NCBI RefSeq assembly: GCF_014495685.1 | Contig: NZ_JACTVI010000032.1 | Coordinates: 1-64,000, forward strand | Direction: 5' to 3' | From: Streptomyces sp. TRM68367 | GTDB taxonomy: Bacteria; Actinomycetota; Actinomycetes; Streptomycetales; Streptomycetaceae | Length of the DNA: 64,000 nt | Shown: positions 32,787-41,404 of the stretch, piece after piece | Position numbering within the stretch: the first letter of the stretch is position 1 | Layout: the number at the start of each line of letters is the position of its first letter | The notes under the pieces: generated by a model | The model's input: only the letters and a program-made list of their open reading frames with translations | Databases searched by the model: none | Told to the model about the DNA's origin: nothing | Translations under genes and position numbers: made by a program

Positions 32787-33734
32787 TCAGCCGGTCAGGG
32801 GCTGCCACCGGTCTTCCTGTGCCGGGTCGATACTGCTGAGCCACACCAGCGCCCCACCGATCAGACCGGGCTTGTCCCGGGTGGCCAGGGCGGGCGCTTC
32901 GAGCATGTCTGCAGCCTCTTCCAGGTAGGTGACCAACGTATCCAGCACTTCGCCAGGGCCTTCGTTGTAGCGCGACCAGCGGCCCAGGTAGCCGCTCGCA
33001 GCGTCCAGGTACAGGCCCGAGGTGCTGTCAGCCGGGCCCAAGGCGACAACCGGAATCCAAGTTGCCTTCCACACGGTCATCCGGTCGTCTTCGAAGCGGT
33101 CGGTGTTGAGGGCGTCCTCGCGGGCCTGGGCGTCCATCATCAGCCGGTAGAAGGCTGCCACGGCATCCAGGGGCATCAGCGCCCGATTGCCCGGGAGACA
33201 TCCCCAGCCATCACCCCCGTCGTCGCCCGCCGTCAGCAGCCAAAGGGCCTGCAGTTCAACAGGTATCTGAATGCCGAGGTCCTCTTCCAGGGCGGCGATG
33301 GCGGCGGGGCCGGCGCCCGTGCGGAGCGCAGCGTAGGAGTCGGGGGCATTGTGCTTGAGCCAGCCGGTGATGCGCCGCCACGCATCGGCGACTTCCCGTA
33401 CGGTGACCGCGGCGGCAACAGGGTCGGCAGGCTGGTCTCGGTCCTGCTCCTGCTCCTGGTCCTGGGCGTCCGTGGAGGGCTCGGTGGAGGGGGTCGCCCT
33501 CAGAAACCGGATCTCGATCCGGTCCGGCTCGCGTATGTAGCCGACCGACAGGTCTGGGCAGTCCTCGAACATGTCGCCGTGAACCGTCACGGTCAGGATG
33601 CCGGGCAGCCCTGAGGGCCAGCCCATACCAGGGTCGTCCGCCAGCTGGCCGGCCAGGGCCTTCAACGCGTAGGGAACGCCTGCCCCGAGTTGGGCGGCGA
33701 TGTCACGTACGTCCGGCTGGATTTCGACCTTCAC
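32787..33734 (-). CDS. SMI1/KNR4 (SUKH) family protein
   Basis: 315 residues. The N-terminal 100 residues (VEIQPDVRDIAAQLGAGVPY, GILTVTVHGDMFEDCPDLSV) are unassigned. A Gln/Asp-rich linker (TDAQDQEQEQDRDQPAD) follows, then a SUKH domain from about residue 130: WRRITGWLKHNAPDSYAALR, EEDLGIQIPVELQALWLLTA and LGRWSRYNEGPGEVLDTLVT. SUKH proteins commonly neutralise contact-dependent toxins, including nucleases. GTG 33734 has AAGGAG 9 nt upstream. It converges with the dead NucA/NucB-like gene, so it may be an immunity gene that outlived its toxin. That pairing is inferred. Confidence 0.75.
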   Translation of the reverse strand: MKVEIQPDVRDIAAQLGAGVPYALKALAGQLADDPGMGWPSGLPGILTVTVHGDMFEDCPDLSVGYIREPDRIEIRFLRATPSTEPSTDAQDQEQEQDRDQPADPVAAAVTVREVADAWRRITGWLKHNAPDSYAALRTGAGPAAIAALEEDLGIQIPVELQALWLLTAGDDGGDGWGCLPGNRALMPLDAVAAFYRLMMDAQAREDALNTDRFEDDRMTVWKATWIPVVALGPADSTSGLYLDAASGYLGRWSRYNEGPGEVLDTLVTYLEEAADMLEAPALATRDKPGLIGGALVWLSSIDPAQEDRWQPLTG

Positions 33735-33966
33735 AGCCTGGTGCTCCTTGCCGGTCAGATGGAGGACGGTGCCCCTCACGCAGTAGGCCCCCGGCGCTCA
33801 CCGGCGGGTGGTGCGGGCGTCCTGCCATGCGGGGGTAATCCAGGCGGTTATGGGGTGCTCTGGGGGCAGCTGCTAGTGTCCCGCGAAATCTCGTTTACGG
33901 GCAGTCGTCGGTCAGCGGGCGTCGACCCACCAGGCCGCGCGGGCGGACGCTGCGGACGCTAAGGTC

Positions 33967-34995
33967 GTGAACGTGTTGAGCCCACCGGTGAGTAGGGACT
34001 TGGTCGTCGTCGGCGCCGGCATTGTCGGCGCATCGGTGGCCTATCACGCCGCCCGGGCGGGCGCCACCGTGACGTTGGTCGACGCCGGGCGGCCAGGCGC
34101 CGGCGTGACGGCGGACTCGTTCGCCTGGGTCGGAGCGTCTGGCGTGCGTAAAGGTCCGGCCGCCGGGCTGCGGGCCACCGCAACGGCGGAGTACCACCGA
34201 CTCGGGGCCGAGTTGCCGGGACTCCCGGTGACCTGGTCCGGCTCGCTGAGCTGGACCAGGGAGGACAGTGCGCCGGACGCCGGGCCCGGGCAGACGATCG
34301 TGGACGCGGCCACCGTGGCGACGCTCGAGCCCACCCTTCGGCAGCCTCCAGAGTGGGCTGTCTGGGCGCCGGATGACGGCGCTGTTGACTCGGTGGGCGT
34401 GACCGAGCGGCTGGTCGCGGGCGCTCGCACCCATGGAGCTCGGGTACATCTAGACACGCCGGTTACCGCGGTCCGCCGGGATACAGCGGGCCAGATTGCC
34501 GGGGTTGAGACGGCAGCAGGATCCCTCTCCGGTGCGACGGTGGTGCTGGCGGCCGGAGTTGCCACGGCCGCGCTGGGCGCGCCGCTCGGCGTGCGCGTCC
34601 CGGTCGAACCGTCGCCGTCGCCGCTGTTCCGGCTCCGCGCCCCGGCCGGTCTGGTCCGCACCGTGGTCAACACTGAGGACTTCGATCTTCGGCAGGTCGC
34701 CGCGGACCGGCTGATTGCCGCCGCGGACTCGCCCGAACGGACCCTTGCCGCCGTCCGGTCCACTTTCCATGGCGCCGGGATCGTCGAGCTGCTCAGCACC
34801 CGACTCGGAGTGCGCCCAATGCCGGCCGACGGTGAGCCGATCGTCGGCCCAGTCGCCGAGGTCCCCGGCCTCTACTTGGCGGTGATGCACTCGGCGGTCA
34901 CGCTCGCCGCGGCCGTGGGCCGCCTGGTCGCGCGGGAGTTGGTCGACGGAACCGTTGAGTCGGCTCTGTCAGGTTGCCGCCCGGATCGCTTCTAA
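33967..34995 (+). CDS. FAD-dependent oxidoreductase (DadA/glycine-oxidase type)
   Basis: 342 residues. The FAD-binding Rossmann motif VVVGAGIVGASVAYHAARAG is at residues 13-32, followed by TLVDAGRPGAGVT. The substrate domain includes LSWTREDSAP, and the closing FAD motif is IVGPVAEVPGLYLAVMHSAV then TLAAAVGRLVARELVDG. Family members oxidise amino acids or imino compounds. It is shorter than usual by 30-60 residues and lacks a strong partner gene. GTG 33967 (MNVLSPPVSRDLVVVGAG) is chosen. It lies between a SUKH gene and an IS630 fragment, so it belongs to the accessory island. Confidence 0.8.
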   Translation: MNVLSPPVSRDLVVVGAGIVGASVAYHAARAGATVTLVDAGRPGAGVTADSFAWVGASGVRKGPAAGLRATATAEYHRLGAELPGLPVTWSGSLSWTREDSAPDAGPGQTIVDAATVATLEPTLRQPPEWAVWAPDDGAVDSVGVTERLVAGARTHGARVHLDTPVTAVRRDTAGQIAGVETAAGSLSGATVVLAAGVATAALGAPLGVRVPVEPSPSPLFRLRAPAGLVRTVVNTEDFDLRQVAADRLIAAADSPERTLAAVRSTFHGAGIVELLSTRLGVRPMPADGEPIVGPVAEVPGLYLAVMHSAVTLAAAVGRLVARELVDGTVESALSGCRPDRF

Positions 34996-35052
34996 TGGTT
35001 GTGCGTCGTTAGTTGCTTCACAGTCTGGTGGTCGGGATGATGGGTGCGGTGC

Positions 35053-35275
35053 ATGGCTCCGTTGCAGCCTGCCCCGCTGGTGCTCTCGGAGCAGGACCGC
35101 TTGACGTTGAGGTCGTGGTCCCGCTCGAGGTCGATTCGGGCGGGGTATGTCGAGCGGGCGCGGATCGTGCTGGCGTGTGCGCAACCAGGCGCGGGAACGA
35201 GCTCGGTGGCGGCCGCGGTGGGCTCGACGCGGCCGACGGTGATCAAGTGGCGGGAGCGGTTCCGGGCGAGGGCGT
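35053..35275 (+). mobile_element. IS630-family transposase, N-terminal fragment
   Basis: From ATG 35053 the plus strand reads PLVLSEQDRLTLRSWSRSRS, IRAGYVERARIVLACAQPGA and SSVAAAVGSTRPTVIKWRER, the helix-turn-helix start of an IS630 transposase. The likeness stops at about 35275, and the DDE catalytic domain is absent. No complete element or paired inverted repeats remain. Confidence 0.7.
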
Positions 35276-35707
35276 CTTCCTGGCCCGCCCGCCCCACCCC
35301 CCTTCCGGTGGCCGCAACACCGAGGAAGGCTGGGAGTGCGCCCAGTACGCCGCCTTCCCCGACAGCACCGGCGCGGTCCTCGCCAGCGCCTGGGACCCGG
35401 AGGAGGGAGCGAGCTGCGCGATCTACTCCACGCACACAACACGGCCGACTGGCAGTGGACCCCGGAAGACTGCTCGGCGAGATGGCGTACATGCACCCAT
35501 GTGTTGTGCAGGACCTCGGTGCGTACGCCAGCACGATCTGTCCCGCCCGGGTCCACCAACGGTTCGTTCCCCAAGCAGATAGTTACACCATTATGGGCAT
35601 TTAGAGATGTATGTACTTGATGATGCTCTCCATACCGTTTAGCGTCCCCGGGGAAAAGAACCGCCGCGGGGTGCGAGTCCCGTGACCGTCGGCTCCTGAA
35701 GCGAGGT
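35276..35707. other. Scrambled remnants and promoter of the sugar importer
   Basis: After the IS630 fragment the plus strand has a protein-like stretch, NTEEGWECAQYAAFPDSTGA then VLASAWDPEEG, which continues in another frame as SELRDLLHAHNTADWQWTPE. This is a frameshifted piece of an unknown protein (35310-35480). A lower-GC segment at 35575-35640 precedes the importer operon and probably holds its promoter, but I cannot assign -35 and -10 with confidence. Confidence 0.35.
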
Positions 35708-37045
35708 GTGGAGCGAGTGCACGCGAGGTCCGGCTTCCGGCTGGTTCCCAGTTCCCGGTCGGCAGTGGGAAGAGCGCGGCTCAGGAGGTCGCGACGGTTG
35801 CGGACGTTCGCCGTACTGCCGCTGCTCGCGTCGGTGCTCGCCGGCTGCGGCGGTGACGACGCGGGGGACGGTCGGATCACCCTGAACTGGTACAACTTTC
35901 CCGACGACTCCGGCGCGCTTCAGCAGGCCGCCGACAAATGCAGCCAGGCGTCCGGCGGCCGCTACCGGATCATCTACAACAGGCTTCCACGCGCCGCCGA
36001 CGGGCAGCGAGAGCAACTGGTGCGCAGGCTGGCGGCCGAGGACACCTCGGTCGACATCATGGGCCTGGACGTCACGTGGGCCGCGGAGTTCGCGGAGGCC
36101 CGCTGGATCCGCGAGTGGACCGGGCGAGCGAAGCAGCAGGCGACCGAGGGCACCCTGCGCGTACCGCTGCAGACCGCCACCTGGAAGGACAAGTTGTACG
36201 CCGTCCCGTACAACACCAACACACAGCTCCTCTGGTACCGCAACGACCTGGTGCCCAACCCGCCCAGAACCTGGGCCGAGATGCTGGACATGGCCCGCGA
36301 CCTCGCCCAGCAGGGCAAACCGCACTACGTGGAGATCCAGGGCGCCCAGTACGAGGGCCTGACCGTCTGGTTCAACAGCCTGATCAACAGTGCGGGCGGC
36401 TCCATCCTCAACGAGGACGCCACCGAGCCCTCTCTCGGCCCGCCCGCCGTGCGGGCCGCCCAGATCATGCGCGACCTCGCGAACTCCCCGGCCGCGGACC
36501 CCTCCCTGCCCAACCAGATGGAGGACCAGAACCGCCTCGCCATGGAGTCCGGGGTGGCGGCGTTCGAGATCAACTACCCGTTCGTCTATCCGTCGATGAG
36601 GGCGAACAACCCGGAGTTGTTCAAGAACTTCCGCTGGGCGCCCTACCCGAGAGTCGACGCCGACCGCCCGTCGCGCCCCACCATCGGCGGCATCGACCTG
36701 GCCGTGAGCGCGTACTCGCGCAACCCCGGGCCGGCCTTCGAGGCGGCCCTGTGTCTGCGCAACCGGGAGAACCAGCTCAGGGCCGCGCTCACGGGGGGCC
36801 TGCCGCCCACGATGCGCGGTCTGTACGACGAGCCGTCGTTCATCAGGGACTACCCGTTCGCCAAGACGGTGCTGGCGGCTCTGGAGTCGGCGAGCGTGCG
36901 CCCGATCACTCCGGCTTATCAGAACGTGTCGATCGCGGTTTCCCACACGCTGTCTCCCCCGGCCGCGATCAGTCCGGAGAGCTCGGTCGACACCATCAGA
37001 GAACAGATCGACCAGGCTCTTGAGTCCGAGGGTGTGATCCCGTGA
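35708..37045 (+). CDS. lpqY: Sugar ABC transporter substrate-binding lipoprotein (LpqY-like)
   Basis: 445 residues. A basic N-terminus and hydrophobic stretch end in the lipobox LASVLAGCGG, so Cys47 is lipidated and the protein is held outside the membrane. The mature part is a solute-binding protein (RITLNWYNFPDDSGALQQAA, VDIMGLDVTWAAEFAEARWI, VPYNTNTQLLWYRNDLVP). Together with the two permeases and the ATPase that follow, it matches the LpqY-SugABC trehalose importer of mycobacteria in order and motifs. Sugar identity is inferred. GTG 35708 or GTG 35717 could start it. The next gene begins 70 nt downstream. Confidence 0.85.
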   Translation: MERVHARSGFRLVPSSRSAVGRARLRRSRRLRTFAVLPLLASVLAGCGGDDAGDGRITLNWYNFPDDSGALQQAADKCSQASGGRYRIIYNRLPRAADGQREQLVRRLAAEDTSVDIMGLDVTWAAEFAEARWIREWTGRAKQQATEGTLRVPLQTATWKDKLYAVPYNTNTQLLWYRNDLVPNPPRTWAEMLDMARDLAQQGKPHYVEIQGAQYEGLTVWFNSLINSAGGSILNEDATEPSLGPPAVRAAQIMRDLANSPAADPSLPNQMEDQNRLAMESGVAAFEINYPFVYPSMRANNPELFKNFRWAPYPRVDADRPSRPTIGGIDLAVSAYSRNPGPAFEAALCLRNRENQLRAALTGGLPPTMRGLYDEPSFIRDYPFAKTVLAALESASVRPITPAYQNVSIAVSHTLSPPAAISPESSVDTIREQIDQALESEGVIP

Positions 37046-37115
37046 CCCACCACCTCCCGCACTGTCCCGCCCGCCCGCGCCTCAGTGCGTGGGCCTCCTC
37101 CCCCTGCCGCCTGAG

Positions 37116-38069
37116 ATGAGTATGCAGGCGGAACCGGCCGGGGCACCGCCGCCCCCCGAGGCCGAGCAACTGCGGAAGGACCAGGCGGCACTGTCCGCGG
37201 GTGCCCGGCAGGAGCGGCGGCTCGGCTGGCTGCTGTGCGCGCCGGCCGTCATCGTCATGGTGGCCGTGACCGCGTATCCCATCGGATACGCCATCTACCT
37301 GTCGCTCCAGCGATACGACCTGCGCTTCCCCGCCCAGGCGGAGTTCGTGGGTCTCAGCAACTACGGGGCGGTGCTGTCCTCCCCGTTCTGGTGGGACGCC
37401 TTCTGGGTGACGCTGTTCATCACCGCGGTGTCCGTGGCCATCGAGCTGGTCCTCGGCATGGGGCTCGCGCTGGTGATGCACCGTACGATCTTCGGCCGCG
37501 GCACCGTGCGCACGTCGGTCCTCGTCCCCTACGGGATCGTCACGGTCGTCGCCGCGTTCTCCTGGCAGTACGCCTGGACACCGGAGCTCGGATACCTCGC
37601 CGAGCTGCTGCCGAGCGGTGAGGCCCCGCTGACCGAACAGTGGCCGGCCCTGTGGCTGATCATCCTCGCAGAGGTGTGGAAGACCACCCCGTTCATGGCC
37701 CTGCTGCTCCTCGCGGGCCTCGCGCTGGTCCCCGAGGAGACCCTGAAGGCTGCCATGGTCGACGGGGCCAATGCCTGGCAGCGCTTCACCAAGGTCGTAG
37801 TGCCGCTGATGAAGCCGGCGATCCTGGTGGCGCTGCTGTTCCGCACCCTCGACGCGTTCCGGATCTTCGACAACATCTTCATCCTGACCTCGGGAGCCCA
37901 GGGGACCGGCTCCCTGTCGATCCTCGGCTACCACAACCTGTTCACCGCGCTGAACCTGGGCATCGGGTCGGCGATCTCCGTGCTGATCTTCATCTGCGTC
38001 GGGATCATCGCCTTCGCCTTCATCAAGCTGTTCGGTGCGGCCGCACCCGGCGCGGAGGTGAAGCGCTGA
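37116..38069 (+). CDS. sugA: Sugar ABC transporter permease, SugA-like
   Basis: 317-residue MalF-type permease with six helices (LLCAPAVIVMVAVTAYPIGY, WVTLFITAVSVAIELVLG and others) and the EAA coupling loop ETLKAAMVDGANAWQRFTKV. A charged N-terminus (EQLRKDQAALSAGARQERR) lies in the cytoplasm. ATG 37116 (MSMQAEPAG) is preferred over GTG 37089. Neither has a strong ribosome site. Its stop overlaps the next ATG (TGATG), so the two permeases are coupled. Confidence 0.88.
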   Translation: MSMQAEPAGAPPPPEAEQLRKDQAALSAGARQERRLGWLLCAPAVIVMVAVTAYPIGYAIYLSLQRYDLRFPAQAEFVGLSNYGAVLSSPFWWDAFWVTLFITAVSVAIELVLGMGLALVMHRTIFGRGTVRTSVLVPYGIVTVVAAFSWQYAWTPELGYLAELLPSGEAPLTEQWPALWLIILAEVWKTTPFMALLLLAGLALVPEETLKAAMVDGANAWQRFTKVVVPLMKPAILVALLFRTLDAFRIFDNIFILTSGAQGTGSLSILGYHNLFTALNLGIGSAISVLIFICVGIIAFAFIKLFGAAAPGAEVKR

Positions 38070-38902
38070 TGGCCGCTGTGGGAAAGGCACACGCCACCCG
38101 TTGGGCAGTCGTGAACGTGGTCGTGGTGCTGTACGCGCTGTTCCCGGTGTGGTGGATCGCCGCGTTGTCGTTCAAGGATCCGAGCACGCTCACGGACGGC
38201 AACTACATCCCCACGAAGTGGACCTGGGAGAACTACCGGGGCATCTTCGACACCTCCGAGTTCACCCGCGCCCTCATCAACTCCATCGGTATCGCGCTGA
38301 TCGCGACGGCGATCGCGGTGGTACTGGGCACCATGGCCGCCTACGCGGTGGCCAGGCTGCGGTTCCCCGGCAAGCGGGTGCTCATCGGCATGTCGCTGCT
38401 GATCGCCATGTTTCCCCCGATCTCGCTGGTGTCACCTCTGTTCAACATCGAGCGGATCCTCGGCCTCTTCGACACCTGGCCCGGGCTCATCATCCCGTAC
38501 ATGACGTTCTCCCTGCCGCTGGCGATCTACACGCTGTCCGCGTTCTTCCGGGAGATCCCCTGGGATCTGGAGAAGGCCGCCAAGGTGGACGGCGCCTCGC
38601 CGGCGCAGGCATTCCGGCTGGTCATCGTGCCACTGGCGGCGCCGGGCGTGTTCACCACGGCTATCCTGGTCTTCATCTTCTGCTGGAACGACTTCCTGTT
38701 CGCGATCTCGCTGACCTCCACGGAGAACGCACGTACCGTGCCGGCCGCGATCGCGTTCTTCACCGGTAGCTCGCAGTTCCAGCAGCCCACCGGGTCGATC
38801 GCCGCGGCGGCCGTGGTGATCACCATCCCGATCATCATTTTCGTCCTGCTCTTCCAGCGGCGCATCGTCGCCGGACTCACATCCGGAGCGGTCAAGGGCT
38901 GA
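38069..38902 (+). CDS. sugB: Sugar ABC transporter permease, SugB-like
   Basis: 277-residue MalG-type permease: WAVVNVVVVLYALFPVWWIA, the FKDPSTLTDGNYIPTKWTWE loop, six helices, EAA loop EKAAKVDGASPAQAFRLVIV, and the C-terminal LLFQRRIVAGLTSGAVKG that fits the family. GCGGAGGTGAAGCGCTG precedes ATG 38069. It is the third gene of the importer operon. About 100 nt separate it from the ATPase gene. Confidence 0.9.
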   Translation: MAAVGKAHATRWAVVNVVVVLYALFPVWWIAALSFKDPSTLTDGNYIPTKWTWENYRGIFDTSEFTRALINSIGIALIATAIAVVLGTMAAYAVARLRFPGKRVLIGMSLLIAMFPPISLVSPLFNIERILGLFDTWPGLIIPYMTFSLPLAIYTLSAFFREIPWDLEKAAKVDGASPAQAFRLVIVPLAAPGVFTTAILVFIFCWNDFLFAISLTSTENARTVPAAIAFFTGSSQFQQPTGSIAAAAVVITIPIIIFVLLFQRRIVAGLTSGAVKG

Positions 38903-39004
38903 CCGGGGCCACCGTTGCCGGCCGGTCGCCGGTCCGCAGCCACCCGATCCGCGACACCCCGGAGCCGGAAGGCAAGAAGGCAAGAAGGCAAGGAGGCACC
39001 ACCC

Positions 39005-40189
39005 ATGGCCGAGATCACCCTTGAGGGAGTCACCAAGCGTTTCCCCGACGGAGCCCTCGCCGTGAAGGACGTGGACCTCGACATCGCCGACGGCGAGTTC
39101 GTGATCCTTGTCGGGCCGTCCGGCTGCGGCAAATCCACCACCCTGAACATGATCGCCGGCCTTGAGGACATCACCGAGGGCACGTTGCGCATCGGTGACA
39201 AGGTCGTCAACGACCTCACTCCCAAGGACCGCGACATCGCGATGGTGTTCCAGAGCTACGCCCTGTACCCGCATATGAGCGTCCGGGAGAACGTGGGCTT
39301 CCCCCTGCGCCTGGCCAAGGTCGACAAGGCCACCGTCAACAGGAAGGTCGAGGAGGCCGCCCGCGTACTCGGCCTGACCGAACACCTGGACAGAAAGCCC
39401 GCCAACCTCTCGGGCGGCCAGCGCCAGCGGGTGGCCATGGGACGGGCGATCGTCCGCGATCCCAAGGCCTTCCTGATGGATGAACCGCTGTCCAACCTGG
39501 ACGCCAAGCTCCGGGTGCAGATGCGCACCCAGATCTCCCGGCTGCAACGGCGCCTGGGCACGACGACCGTGTACGTCACGCACGACCAGACCGAGGCCAT
39601 GACGCTCGGCGACCGGGTCGTGGTCATGCGACAGGGCCTCGTCCAACAGATCGGCACACCCGCACAGCTCTACGACCACCCGCGCAACCTCTTCGTCGCG
39701 GGCTTCATCGGCTCCCCCGCGATGAACTTCCTGACGGCGACCCTGGAGGACAACACTCTCCGCTCACCCTTGGGCGAGCTGCCGCTGGACGACCGTACGC
39801 GCCAGGCACTGGAACGGCAGAACGCACCCCGCGACGTCATCGTCGGCCTCCGGCCGGAGGCCTTCGAGGACGCGGCCCTGGCACACGAACGAGGCCGCCC
39901 CCGCTTCACCGCCACCGTGGACGTCCTCGAGTCGCTGGGCTCCGACGTGTTCGTCTACTTCACGGCGGAGGGCGCGGCCGCGAAGTCGTCCGAACTCGAG
40001 GAACTGGCCGCGGACGCCGGCGTGCGTGACACCGGCTTCGAGGCCGCCCCACAAGTCGTGGCCCGCCTGGACGCCGCCACCCGCGCCCACGAAGGGGAAC
40101 CCGTGGAGCTGCGGGTCGACATGGGCAAGGCGCACGTGTTCGACCCGGGTACCGGGGCGAACCTTACGCACCCGGAACGTGCCGCTTGA
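39005..40189 (+). CDS. sugC: Sugar ABC transporter ATP-binding protein, SugC/MsiK type
   Basis: 394 residues. Nucleotide-binding domain: Walker A VGPSGCGKSTT, Q-loop MVFQSYALYPHMSV, signature LSGGQRQRVAMGRAIV, Walker B FLMDEPLSNLDAKL, switch VTHDQTEAMTLGD. The C-terminal regulatory TOBE domain contains VGLRPEAFEDA. AAGGAGG sits 8 nt before ATG 39005, at the end of the short repeat AAGGCAAG (38971-38996). Streptomyces sugar importers usually share a distant MsiK ATPase, so a dedicated ATPase inside this operon is unusual and fits acquisition as a unit. Confidence 0.92.
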   Translation: MAEITLEGVTKRFPDGALAVKDVDLDIADGEFVILVGPSGCGKSTTLNMIAGLEDITEGTLRIGDKVVNDLTPKDRDIAMVFQSYALYPHMSVRENVGFPLRLAKVDKATVNRKVEEAARVLGLTEHLDRKPANLSGGQRQRVAMGRAIVRDPKAFLMDEPLSNLDAKLRVQMRTQISRLQRRLGTTTVYVTHDQTEAMTLGDRVVVMRQGLVQQIGTPAQLYDHPRNLFVAGFIGSPAMNFLTATLEDNTLRSPLGELPLDDRTRQALERQNAPRDVIVGLRPEAFEDAALAHERGRPRFTATVDVLESLGSDVFVYFTAEGAAAKSSELEELAADAGVRDTGFEAAPQVVARLDAATRAHEGEPVELRVDMGKAHVFDPGTGANLTHPERAA

Positions 40190-41041
40190 GTGGTCGGCGC
40201 TTTGGTGAATCTCCGCTGGAACGGCTGTGCCGTGGCATTGCAACGGTCTTCGGTGCTCGGCTCGGAACCGAATTCCGGACCTCACTGAGGTCCGTGAAGT
40301 CGATGGGCGAGACGACCATGAGCAGCTGCCGGTCGATCCCCAGCCGCTGGAGTAACTGACGGGGGCGTCGCTGTCTGCCAGCATCGAACGCGAGGCGGCT
40401 GATTCCTGGGCCGTCCCTGGGCCGTCCCGGGGTCCCTGGCCCGGCCGCCCGGTGGGCCACGACGGCACGCTTTACAGGGACCGCTAAAGGACCGCCACAC
40501 GGTCGAACGCTGCATCAACAAGATCAAGGAGCGGCGGGGACCGGCCACCCGCTACGACTGTGAGGATGAGCGGGTGCCGCCCCGGGCGGCGGGTCTGGCC
40601 CGCGGTACGACTGGCCTCGGTGCCTTGGTTTTGATCTGCCGACCGCCGTTCGAGGCGGCGCGTGCTGCCGCCGGAACGGTGGGCGTGTCCCGATAGGGGC
40701 CTTCGCGACAGGCACCGTCACAGTCCTGACCGCCACACCGGCCCGGCGTCGGCCACCGGTGTTCCCGAAGCCCTCAGGAGACAGGCACGCCGAAGGCGAT
40801 GACGACGCGGCTGCGAGTCCCGGACACGCCGCCTGACGTCCCGGTTGGCCAGCTAAGGAATCGGCGTCACGCGACTCCGAAGCCGTCTGCGCCACCTGCC
40901 CCGTCAAACTGCTCATGGCCTTGGCCGATGCAGATCGTTACGGCCGCGACCTGACGGCGGACGGTGCGGTCGTCTGGGGCGAGATCGACACAGATGCGGC
41001 GGAGAAACTCAATGACGGCTCGCTTGATGGGAGTTGATCAG
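40190..41041. other. Remnant-filled interval after the sugar importer
   Basis: 852 bases hold no complete recognised gene. On the minus strand a short stretch (LLQRLGIDRQLLMVVSPIDF then TDLSEVRNS, about 40270-40350) looks coding but is cut on both sides. An IS5 fragment is at 40487-40566. At 40915-41037 a 40-codon open frame (ALADADRYGRDLTADGAVVW then GEIDTDAAEKLNDGSLDGS) ends 4 bases before the next ATG and may be the tail of a larger lost gene. Confidence 0.45.
40487..40566 (+). mobile_element. IS5-family transposase, C-terminal fragment
   Basis: The frame reads KDRHTVERCINKIKERRGPA then TRYDCE, close to the conserved YKDRHTVERCINKLKQWRGLATRYDKT of IS5 transposases. It covers only the last catalytic block. 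No inverted repeats are found nearby. Confidence 0.6.
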
Positions 41042-41404
41042 ATGGCCCGCGTGATCGTCCGTGTACTGGACCGCATCCGAGGCCTCCTCGTTCCGCGCGG
41101 AAGGCATCGCGCGGTGGCACCCTCGCTTCCCTTCGTGCCGCCGAGGCGACCCTTGGGGGCGCCCGTTATTCAGGTGGTGCTCCCATCCGGTGTGCCTCGT
41201 ACCGCGCTCGCCCCGACCGTCCGCCCCTGGTACGACCCCATCGACGGCGCCTCCACCCCCCTCGTCCGCCCCTACCTCACCGCTCACGAGCGCGAGGAGA
41301 AGGCCCGCATCCAGCGCCTGCGCCGCGACATCCTCTGGTGTGCGACGTACCGCGTAGACCTGGACACCCGGGACATCCACGCCTTCCTGGGGGCGGCGTC
41401 ATGA
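41042..41404 (+). CDS. Conserved Streptomyces protein, unknown function
   Basis: 120 residues: MARVIVRVLDRIRGLLVPRG, a Pro-rich middle (LPFVPPRRPLGAP), then RPWYDPIDGASTPLVRPYLT and AHEREEKARIQRLRRDILWC ending YRVDLDTRDIHAFLGAAS. The C-terminal half (VRPYL..HEREE..RLQRLRRD..W..YG.DLD.RDIH) recurs in Streptomyces, often in accessory regions beside helix-turn-helix genes. GGGAG lies upstream of ATG 41042. Its stop overlaps the next ATG (ATGA). The function is unknown. It could be a small regulator-associated protein. Confidence 0.7.
   Translation: MARVIVRVLDRIRGLLVPRGRHRAVAPSLPFVPPRRPLGAPVIQVVLPSGVPRTALAPTVRPWYDPIDGASTPLVRPYLTAHEREEKARIQRLRRDILWCATYRVDLDTRDIHAFLGAAS

Noticed and set aside
34996..35052. 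Left inverted repeat of the IS630 fragment
   Set aside because: A plausible terminal sequence (GGTTGTGCGTCGTTAGTTGC) is present, but no matching right end was found, so it cannot be supported.
35053..35620. A complete IS630 element
   Set aside because: Only the helix-turn-helix part of the transposase remains, with no DDE domain and no matching ends.
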